This document shows, piece by piece, positions 16,929 to 23,347 of a stretch of DNA of 43,489 bases; positions within the stretch are counted from its first letter, which is position 1; each line of letters opens with the position of its first letter. The notes beneath the pieces were generated by a model, which saw only the letters and a list, made by a program, of their open reading frames with translations, was not told where the DNA came from and did not search any database. Source of the DNA: an uncultured bacterium (lineage in GTDB: Bacteria; Bacteroidota; Rhodothermia; Rhodothermales; UBA10348); contig CALIKL010000067.1 in assembly GCA_938018055.1 (NCBI GenBank), positions 1-43,489 of the forward strand, given 5' to 3'. Both the position numbers and the translations under genes were made by a program.

Positions 16929-17432
16929 TCAATCGGTGGGTTTTTTGTCTCCGTACAGAGTATACGTCTCCATCTTGTAGGCCATTTCGAACGCGCGCTT
17001 GATACGGGTTTCGGATCGCTTAGCCTGCGTTATATAACTGGCCAGTGAACGCTTTTTGCCTGGCGTCCAAGCGTCGAAACGCTCTTGAGCTTCCGGATGC
17101 TCGGCCAGCGCTTCCACGAGCTCATCTGGTACGTCGACCGAATCAGGGTCAGGATCTGGCTTGAGTGATGCAAATAGCACGTCACCAGGTCCATGCCCCA
17201 AATCCCGCAACGTCGATAGCCCCAGTATAACCCGGTATTCACCATCCCGATGCTGATACACGTACCGATTGGCTGTCCGGGCATTGACCGTCAGTATGAC
17301 ACGTCGGGTTTTGTTACGCACCAGGGCGTCGGCTACATCCGGTGGGATCGGTACGTAGTGGAAAGACCACTTCGCATTGCTCTCGTCCTTGAGGACAGGA
17401 GCAGGGAACTCGAAATGAAGGGATTCGGACAT
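16929..17432 (-). CDS. DUF1905/YdeI-OmdA family protein
   Basis: A 167-residue cytoplasmic protein with two known parts. Residues about 10-95 form a DUF1905 barrel (SFHYVPIPPDVADAL, and RVILTVNARTANRYVY). Residues about 105-160 match the YdeI/OmpD-associated domain, with the signature LVEALAEHPEAQERFDAWTPGKKRSLASYI. Members have been linked to resistance to cationic peptides and bacteriocins, but the mechanism is unclear. It sits between the S1/P1 nuclease gene (48 bases upstream) and the DUF885-like gene (four bases downstream), probably in one transcript. No signal peptide is present although both neighbours are exported. Confidence 0.82.
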   Translation of the reverse strand: MSESLHFEFPAPVLKDESNAKWSFHYVPIPPDVADALVRNKTRRVILTVNARTANRYVYQHRDGEYRVILGLSTLRDLGHGPGDVLFASLKPDPDPDSVDVPDELVEALAEHPEAQERFDAWTPGKKRSLASYITQAKRSETRIKRAFEMAYKMETYTLYGDKKPTD

Positions 17433-17480
17433 GACCGGGCTGGAGGATTATACCCATCCTACCGCAACCGGAATGCGAAA

Positions 17481-18305
17481 TCAATCCCCCAGCAGTTCAT
17501 CGAGCCAATCAGCAAGGCGAATCCCAGCCTGCTGTAAGCGGGTCTCGATGAGCATGATATGCCGATCATAGTATGCTTGACCCACTATGCCATTGCCAAT
17601 GTCGTAAGCACTGGAGTACACAATTTCTAATGATTCCACGGACCAGCTGCCTGGGTCGTCCGAGGCCCAAGCTGCGCGATCTGAATCTGAAATATCGAAA
17701 TACAGCTCCGAAGCATAGTCCAACCATGCTTTGCCGGTGTGGTCGATTAATCCCCAATCCCATGCCGAGTGCAGGTTGGTGTCGTTGCCGAACAGCGTGA
17801 TCGGGGTATCATTGCCTCCCCGGTCATCGGCATAGCCCGCGTGCAATGGCTGGTGGATGTCACTCATCATGTGACTCAAGAACCGCAAGGCGTCCAGGCG
17901 TTCACGATTCAGATCGTCTGAAGCCGCCAGCACATCGCGGGATTCCAGAATGCTTTCGACGACACAAAAGGTGTTGGCGCAATCCCTTTCGATGTCAAAT
18001 TCTGTTGCGCCCCGGGGCAAATTCACATAATGGGCGGTCGTCCACCGATCATACTGCGCATCTCGTCCGCGGACTTCGTCGGCCCATAGACAGCTTTCCA
18101 GAAACCGATCGTATCGACCATCAACGGCCAGAAGCTCCATCACTTTGTCCTGGGTCGTGTCTTCCATTTCCCACCAAGCGATGGCACAGACCATCTTGTG
18201 TGCGTCCCAACCCCAGCGCATGATATCCGGGGTTTCAGGAGTGGAGGCCTGGGCCGTGATCGAGGTGGTCAGAAGAGCAAGCAGCAGGAGGATGGAAGAA
18301 CGCAT
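17481..18305 (-). CDS. S1/P1-type zinc nuclease
   Basis: A 274-residue exported nuclease with signal peptide MRSSILLLLALLTTSITAQA. The zinc ligands of the S1/P1 family can be followed: a WGWDAHK motif near the mature N-terminus, CLWADEVRG, TAHYVNLP, the strong SHMMSDIHQPLHAG motif, and NLHSAWDWGLI. These nucleases use three zinc ions to cleave single-stranded DNA and RNA and to remove 3' phosphates. Four or more cysteines in the mature part suggest disulfides. It is the first gene of the minus-strand run that continues with the YdeI-like and DUF885-like genes. Extracellular or periplasmic nucleic-acid scavenging is the likely role. Confidence 0.92.
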   Translation of the reverse strand: MRSSILLLLALLTTSITAQASTPETPDIMRWGWDAHKMVCAIAWWEMEDTTQDKVMELLAVDGRYDRFLESCLWADEVRGRDAQYDRWTTAHYVNLPRGATEFDIERDCANTFCVVESILESRDVLAASDDLNRERLDALRFLSHMMSDIHQPLHAGYADDRGGNDTPITLFGNDTNLHSAWDWGLIDHTGKAWLDYASELYFDISDSDRAAWASDDPGSWSVESLEIVYSSAYDIGNGIVGQAYYDRHIMLIETRLQQAGIRLADWLDELLGD

Positions 18306-18378
18306 GGGTTAAGAGGATCGTTTTTCATCAAAGAAGCAGGGAAAGCCACTGGGTTCACTCAGGACTACTCAGACGACC

Positions 18379-18386
18379 TATCTTTG
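18379..18386 (+). promoter_or_regulatory. TATCTTTG promoter element before the TauE/SafE gene
   Basis: An exact TATCTTTG, matching the Bacteroidota TAnnTTTG element, lies 27 bases before ATG 18414. A clear TTG at the expected upstream distance is missing (a TTCA is present). Confidence 0.5.
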
Positions 18387-18413
18387 TGCCATCTTCTGAC
18401 GTATCGTTGCGCC

Positions 18414-19166
18414 ATGGCGACTGAACTGATCATACTCATCCCTGCTTTCGCTTTGATAGCGTTCGTCTATTCCTCGGTGGGATTGGGCGGTGGATCCTCA
18501 TATACGGCGATTCTGACGATCGTCGGGCTCTCCTACATCATGATTCCGACGATCTCTTTGACGTTGAATATCATTGTCACGGCTGGAGCGACGGTCCAAT
18601 TCCTGCGGCATGGCCACTTGAAGGCTCGGATTCTGATTCCGCTGCTCATGGCATCCATTCCAGCTGCTTGGATAGGAGGGAGGCTACATCTGCCTGAAAT
18701 GACATTTCAGATTCTGCTTCTGATCACGTTGACAGCGGTAGCAATCCGAATTTACTTCTGGTCGGACCCCGTGTTTGATGTGCCTCAGACGGCCGGATTC
18801 CGGTGGTCCGTCTCGCTCGTCATCGGTGCCATACTTGGCTTCATAGCTGGGGCCGTTGGCATTGGGGGCGGTATCTATCTCGTACCTGTTCTCATTATGG
18901 TCCGTATTGGATCGACTCGTGAAGCGGCAGCCACAGGTGCTGCCTTTATCCTGTTCAACTCCCTGACTGGGATAGCGGCCAGGGCCTCCTGGAGTGACGT
19001 ACCCTGGGATCTGCTGATCCCTCTGGGAATTACGGTAGCCATCGCTGGACTGGCAGGATCCCATTTTGGATCGACAAAATGGTCATCCAGGAGAATTCAG
19101 CGCGTCCTTGGAATGGTAATCCTGGTAGCCATCGGCCTGTTATTGCATCGATTGCTTCTCGCGTGA
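18414..19166 (+). CDS. TauE/SafE (TSUP) family membrane transporter
   Basis: A 250-residue membrane protein with about eight hydrophobic helices in two halves. Each half carries a TSUP signature: SSVGLGGGSSYTAILT near residue 22 and GAVGIGGGIYLVPVL near residue 145. The family exports or imports sulfite, sulfoacetate and other sulfur or organic anions. The substrate here cannot be told; no sulfur-metabolism gene is adjacent apart from the distant sulfatase. ATG 18414 is chosen because it starts the first helix and lies just downstream of the promoter element. The gene stands alone, converging on the GMC oxidoreductase gene. Confidence 0.88.
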   Translation: MATELIILIPAFALIAFVYSSVGLGGGSSYTAILTIVGLSYIMIPTISLTLNIIVTAGATVQFLRHGHLKARILIPLLMASIPAAWIGGRLHLPEMTFQILLLITLTAVAIRIYFWSDPVFDVPQTAGFRWSVSLVIGAILGFIAGAVGIGGGIYLVPVLIMVRIGSTREAAATGAAFILFNSLTGIAARASWSDVPWDLLIPLGITVAIAGLAGSHFGSTKWSSRRIQRVLGMVILVAIGLLLHRLLLA

Positions 19167-19185
19167 GCAATCGGCAACCAGTGGC

Positions 19186-20913
19186 CTACGGGTTTGCCCG
19201 CACGGCGTAGTCAACGGCCCGCGCCGTGAGCGCCATATACGTGATCGAAGGGTTCTGGACCGCAGAACTCGTCATACAGGCCCCGTCAGTCACGAACAGG
19301 TTGGGTACGTCGTGGGCCTGATTGAACCCATTCAGCACGCTTGTTTGGGGATCTCGACCCATACGTGCCGTTCCCATTTCGTGGATGGCAAGCCCGGGAG
19401 GATTCGATTCGATGTTGTCCCGGATATAAATGTCCTTGAATCCAGCAACATCCAGCATTTCACCGGCACACTCAAGACAATCCTTGCGCATGGCTTTCTC
19501 ATTATCGCCCCAAGCTGCGTTGATGATCAGTTGGGGAATACCCCACTGATCTGTCTCGGTCTCGGAAAGCCGGCAGTGATTCTCGCGTTTGGGCAAGCAC
19601 TCTCCATATCCCCACAACTCCATGGTCCAAGGACCCGGGTCGCGGAAACTGTGCTTGAAGTCCGCTCCGATACCAGCCATCGAGGCTGCCCGCCCGGGAC
19701 CTGAGCGCCATGAAGAGCCTTGGTATGCAAACCCCCGGACGTAATCAGTCCGCTTTGAAGCACCTCCCAGATTGCGGAATCGAGGGATATAGATGTCATT
19801 CGGTCGATTCACATTGTAGAATCGATCGTTGTACTCATCCGTTCGCCCACCTGCGATCAAACCCATATGGTGGTCCATGAGGTAGCGTCCCAAGACGCCG
19901 CTGGAATTGGCGATACCGTTGGGGAATTCGCTGCTCTTCGAATTGAGCATGATCTGCGTGGTACCAAGCGTCGAAGCACACAGGAATACCAACCGAGCAT
20001 GCACTTCGATCATTTCCTTCGTCTCGGCATCAATGAACCGGACACCGGAGGCCCGATTGGTCTCAGGATCATAAATCACGCTGTGGACGATGGCATTGGA
20101 GCGAAGCGTCATATTCCCCGTGGCCATGGCGTCGGGAAGGGAAACCGAGACGGCTGAAAAGTAGGACTTGGCGGAGCAACCACGCTCACACGTACCGCAG
20201 TAATGGCAAGCGGCGCGCCCGTTGAGCGCTTGTGTGAGAACGGCGCTTCTGCCAATCGTCATGCGACGATCGGGGAAATTGGATTCAATATGCCGCTTCA
20301 GGTGTTTTTCTACCGCGGTCATCTCCATGGGGGGCAGGAAATTTCCGTCGGGTAGCTGCGGGAGGCCTTCTGCTTGCCCACTTACGCCCACGTACCCTTC
20401 GATATAGTCATACCACGGGGCCAGGTCTTCGTAACGAATCGGCCAATCCACGCCGTGGCCGTCTTCGAGGTTGGCAAGAAAATCCTGGGGACCCCACCGA
20501 TAGGACTGCCGAGCCCACATGAGGCTGCGGCCGCCTACTTGATTGGCTCGGATCCAATCAAAGGATTTTTCCTGCTTGTAAGGCTGCTCGCTATCCTTGA
20601 CAAACAGGTGCTTGGTCGCCTCGTCGAAGAGGTAGACCTTGGACTGGATCTCGTATTCGTCCCGCTGCTGATCCAGGGGCACCCGACCGTGTCGTGGGAG
20701 GTCCCAGGGCGGTACGTGTTCTGTGACAAAGCTGGTGCCGTGTTCGAAGGCAACGCCGCGGTCCAAAACCAGCGTTTTCAAACCGCGCTCACATAATTCC
20801 TTGGCAGCAATTCCTCCCGTCATTCCGGAGCCAACCACGATGGCATCGTAGGGCTCTTGGACGTGGATGGCTGCTGTTCGATTCGTAGAGTTCATGCGCA
20901 TGCTCATGCCCAT
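19186..20913 (-). CDS. GMC family FAD-dependent oxidoreductase
   Basis: A 575-residue flavoprotein. The FAD-binding Rossmann motif is VGSGMTGG (27-34), and the C-terminal GMC domain ends with HEMGTARMG and NPSITYMALTARA, supplying the active-site His and Asn. Residues 236-246 contain CHYCGTCERGC, a four-cysteine cluster like that of sorbitol/glucose dehydrogenase catalytic subunits, where an iron-sulfur centre is held. Together with the subunit-3-like gene whose end overlaps its start by ten bases, this points to a membrane-linked sugar or polyol dehydrogenase. The cytochrome c subunit of the classical complex is not encoded nearby. ATG 20913 is the first start; downstream in-frame ATGs would also work. 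Substrate unknown. Confidence 0.9.
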   Translation of the reverse strand: MGMSMRMNSTNRTAAIHVQEPYDAIVVGSGMTGGIAAKELCERGLKTLVLDRGVAFEHGTSFVTEHVPPWDLPRHGRVPLDQQRDEYEIQSKVYLFDEATKHLFVKDSEQPYKQEKSFDWIRANQVGGRSLMWARQSYRWGPQDFLANLEDGHGVDWPIRYEDLAPWYDYIEGYVGVSGQAEGLPQLPDGNFLPPMEMTAVEKHLKRHIESNFPDRRMTIGRSAVLTQALNGRAACHYCGTCERGCSAKSYFSAVSVSLPDAMATGNMTLRSNAIVHSVIYDPETNRASGVRFIDAETKEMIEVHARLVFLCASTLGTTQIMLNSKSSEFPNGIANSSGVLGRYLMDHHMGLIAGGRTDEYNDRFYNVNRPNDIYIPRFRNLGGASKRTDYVRGFAYQGSSWRSGPGRAASMAGIGADFKHSFRDPGPWTMELWGYGECLPKRENHCRLSETETDQWGIPQLIINAAWGDNEKAMRKDCLECAGEMLDVAGFKDIYIRDNIESNPPGLAIHEMGTARMGRDPQTSVLNGFNQAHDVPNLFVTDGACMTSSAVQNPSITYMALTARAVDYAVRANP

Positions 20914-21437
20914 GTACGTTCAATCTCAGACCGCGGCATGTCCATGCGGGCCTCGGTGAATGGCATCATCCGCAATTCCTGCGTCATACCGACCTCGGAC
21001 GTGTAGTAACCAGCAATAGTCCACTGCTTGATACCTGCCCAGACACGATCTTCCTGGCCTGCTGACCATAACCGATCGACCTCAGTGAGCCGTTTCACAA
21101 GCGCCTCGTCAGACAGGGCGTCTATGTCGTGCCTCGAAGTGAATTCGTCCAGCATGGACCGAAAGGTCTCTGCTTCAGGCCGAGGGTGGTATTCGGCCAG
21201 CAACGTGTCAATGAAGCGATGAACGCCGGCGACACGAGCACCTGGCGTGTCCGTGTCCGGGATAACGGCGTTGGACATACGGGCGATTCGCTCCAGTTGG
21301 TCGGAAGAAAGAAATGAGGGGGTAAATCCTTCTTCAGCCGGAGTGCTGCAGCCGCTGACAAGGGCGGATAGGGTAGAGGCAGACAGCGCTCCTCCCAGCA
21401 TGACCCCGATTCGGGAAATAGCAGTTCGTCGATCCAT
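20904..21437 (-). CDS. Gluconate 2-dehydrogenase subunit 3-like protein
   Basis: A 177-residue protein that begins MDRRTAISRIGVMLGGAL, a twin-arginine-like signal followed by a hydrophobic stretch and a possible lipobox cysteine (ALVSGC). The mature part has SSDQLERIARMSNAVIPDTDTPGARVAGVHRFID, the hallmark of the gluconate dehydrogenase subunit 3 family. Such subunits escort the folded flavoprotein across the membrane through the Tat system and stay bound. The ten-base overlap with the GMC gene supports a paired complex. The catalytic subunit itself shows no signal, as expected if this subunit carries it. Role of the pair in periplasmic sugar or alcohol oxidation is inferred. Confidence 0.88.
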   Translation of the reverse strand: MDRRTAISRIGVMLGGALSASTLSALVSGCSTPAEEGFTPSFLSSDQLERIARMSNAVIPDTDTPGARVAGVHRFIDTLLAEYHPRPEAETFRSMLDEFTSRHDIDALSDEALVKRLTEVDRLWSAGQEDRVWAGIKQWTIAGYYTSEVGMTQELRMMPFTEARMDMPRSEIERTWA

Positions 21438-21484
21438 GGTGTGCAGATTGGTTGCCCGAATATCGGCAACACGCTACACGGTTG

Positions 21485-21691
21485 CTATTTTTTGCGTGAG
21501 GCAATCTTGAATCCCATGAAGGCCAGTAGACTCGCTACGGCAATGAGTGGAATCCAACCGATGAACTGCAGCAGGAACAAGAGGGCGCCTACGGCGGCGC
21601 CCCCTTGCACCCACCCGATTACTTGGCCTTTGGTTCTGGCGTTTTCGAGCCGGTCGTGCGTATAGATGGCGGTCTTGTATTCTGTTGCCAT
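21485..21691 (-). CDS. Small two-helix membrane protein of unknown function
   Basis: A 68-residue protein with a polar N-terminus (MATEYKTAIYTHDRLENART) and one long or two short hydrophobic stretches (about residues 25-62), ending in a basic SRKK. This looks like a small inner-membrane protein with a cytoplasmic tail. I do not recognise a family. It lies between the DUF1761-like gene and the subunit-3-like gene on the same strand, with 46- and 69-base gaps, and could belong to the same transcript. Confidence is moderate because it is short, but composition and layout look real. Confidence 0.55.
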   Translation of the reverse strand: MATEYKTAIYTHDRLENARTKGQVIGWVQGGAAVGALLFLLQFIGWIPLIAVASLLAFMGFKIASRKK

Positions 21692-21760
21692 AGCCGGTAG
21701 AGAAAGTGACGTGGTTCCTTCCTTACGGCCGCACGTCGCCTGATGTTACCCGAGTCAGGA

Positions 21761-22177
21761 TTACCAGACGGAAAGCAGAATGCCCATGGCCATGAGCGTA
21801 ACCAAATTGTAAAGGGTATTCAACCCCCAAAGTCCGGTAGACACGTTTTCGAACGCAACGCGCTGGTATCCAATGGTCAAGACAAATCCCAGCCACAGCC
21901 AGAAGCCAGCCTGGACTCCGGCCATCCATCCTTCGCTGCCGTAGGCATCATTCCATGTGCCCAGCACGTGGGCCATGACATAGGCCATGATGAAGGCGAA
22001 AACCCAGGTGATTCCATAGGTCTTGGCTGGGTTGAAATCGGCTCTGAGTTCCTCTTCCGTCTTGCCGATCATACCCATCCATTTTTGACCGAAAAGGGGC
22101 CCATACCACAAGGAGCCGACTACCATCGGGATCAGACTAGCGACGAATACTGCCAGATAGTTGACTTCAGGATACAT
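21761..22177 (-). CDS. DUF1761 family membrane protein
   Basis: A 138-residue protein with four hydrophobic segments. The opening MYPEVNYLAVFVASLIPMVV followed by GSLWYGPLFGQKWMGMIG is the DUF1761 signature; a middle ITWVFAFIMAYVMAHVL helix and a C-terminal LWGLNTLYNLVTLMAMGILL helix also fit. The family has no known function. It is upstream of the small membrane protein and the GMC pair on the same strand. No promoter element stands out in the 119 bases before it. Confidence 0.8.
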   Translation of the reverse strand: MYPEVNYLAVFVASLIPMVVGSLWYGPLFGQKWMGMIGKTEEELRADFNPAKTYGITWVFAFIMAYVMAHVLGTWNDAYGSEGWMAGVQAGFWLWLGFVLTIGYQRVAFENVSTGLWGLNTLYNLVTLMAMGILLSVW

Positions 22178-22296
22178 GATTTGAGGGGCTTGATGACGGA
22201 CTTTGCGGGATCACCCGAGACTGCTTGCAGCTCTGGAATATCGGAAAGAACGGTTGATCACTCCGTAAAGGCAACGAAATGCCTCTGCGGGGCCCG

Positions 22297-23121
22297 TTAC
22301 GCTTCCGCTGTGCCCATGGCATCCTCTGGAGGTCGACCGAAATGATCCAGAAGCTTCTGGTTGAAAGCCTCTTCGGTCATCCCGGAGAGTGCGCCTTTAC
22401 AAATGCTTTGAACATGGGGAGGGAAGTCCGCTTTCATGATCCAGCGCAGGTACCCATCATCTCTTGCTGCCACCTCATGAACCGGGCGGCCATTGTACTT
22501 GCCGAATCCGAATACCACCTCTCCTGCAGACCATGTGAAGTGGTTGGAGGGACCAACCCAGTATTCTTTTTCAGGGTTGGTGATGCGTGCCAGCTCTTCC
22601 CAAGTGGTTTCCTCCAGGTTGAACGTGCGGCGAATACCGCGCAATACTTCCACGGCAGCCTGCACATCGGCTTCTGCCGAGTGGGCATTCTCGAGTTCAC
22701 CCCCGACGAATCGGCGATAGGCATCGGTGAGGCTGCGGGGCTCGAGTGACTGCCAAATCCGGTAAGGGTCCACTACCAGACGAGACATCAGATCGATGGA
22801 TCGACCCATGCGTTCGAACTCTTTTTCAACGCAGCGAATGTCGAATCGCACATTGTATCCGACAATGACATCAGCCCGGGCCAGAAAGGCTTCGACTTCA
22901 TCCGCCTTCTCCGGAAATCGGGGCTTGTCCGCTATGTCCGCCATCGAAATGCCGTGCACTGCTTCGGCTCCTTTTGCGATCGGCACATCGGGTTTGAAAA
23001 GTTGGTAGTACGTTTCTTCCCGTCCGCCTTCATATAGACACATGGACAACTCCACGATCTGGTCCGTGTCCGGATTTCGACCTGTGGTTTCGACATCAAA
23101 GGCGATCATTATTTTGCTCAT
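22297..23121 (-). CDS. DEDDh 3'-5' exonuclease with C-terminal DUF3820-like domain
   Basis: A 274-residue protein. Residues 1-170 form a DnaQ-type exonuclease: ExoI DVETTG (Asp9, Glu11), ExoII YNVRFDIR, and ExoIII HSAEADV with the histidine and aspartate of the DEDDh class. Residues about 195-245 (FGFGKYNGRPVHEVAARDDGYLRWIM) match DUF3820, a small domain often attached to such exonucleases. It is not the replicative epsilon subunit; such stand-alone proteins trim DNA ends or RNA. It diverges from the addB gene across 226 bases that contain a 20-base palindrome, hinting at joint control. Confidence 0.9.
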   Translation of the reverse strand: MSKIMIAFDVETTGRNPDTDQIVELSMCLYEGGREETYYQLFKPDVPIAKGAEAVHGISMADIADKPRFPEKADEVEAFLARADVIVGYNVRFDIRCVEKEFERMGRSIDLMSRLVVDPYRIWQSLEPRSLTDAYRRFVGGELENAHSAEADVQAAVEVLRGIRRTFNLEETTWEELARITNPEKEYWVGPSNHFTWSAGEVVFGFGKYNGRPVHEVAARDDGYLRWIMKADFPPHVQSICKGALSGMTEEAFNQKLLDHFGRPPEDAMGTAEA

Positions 23122-23241
23122 CGTAGCGAACGATTCCGTTTCTTGAATGGGACAGCGATCTTGGAGTATTTCAGGGTCTGATTGGATGCGAGCGCCGATT
23201 CAGTTGTCGTTTATCAGCGCAAAACGAAGGTAATGAGTGCT

Positions 23242-23261
23242 TGTGACACTCTAGTGTCACA
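23242..23261. promoter_or_regulatory. 20-base palindrome between exonuclease and addB
   Basis: TGTGACACT-CT-AGTGTCACA has perfect nine-base arms. It lies 120 bases upstream of the exonuclease start and 86 bases upstream of addB, in the divergent gap, a position suited to a regulator that controls both genes. The outer TGTGA...TCACA recalls a CRP site, but the spacing is ten bases rather than six. Confidence 0.5.
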
Positions 23262-23347
23262 CCGGTCTGATACCTTACTGATGGATCTTCAACCAAGGTA
23301 CGATTCTGAATACCGCTTCGACATATACCAATTATCTCCATCGTCAG

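Noticed and set aside
23242-23261. CRP binding site
   Set aside because: The half-sites TGTGA/TCACA are there, but they are ten bases apart instead of six, so the CRP reading was dropped in favour of an unknown operator.
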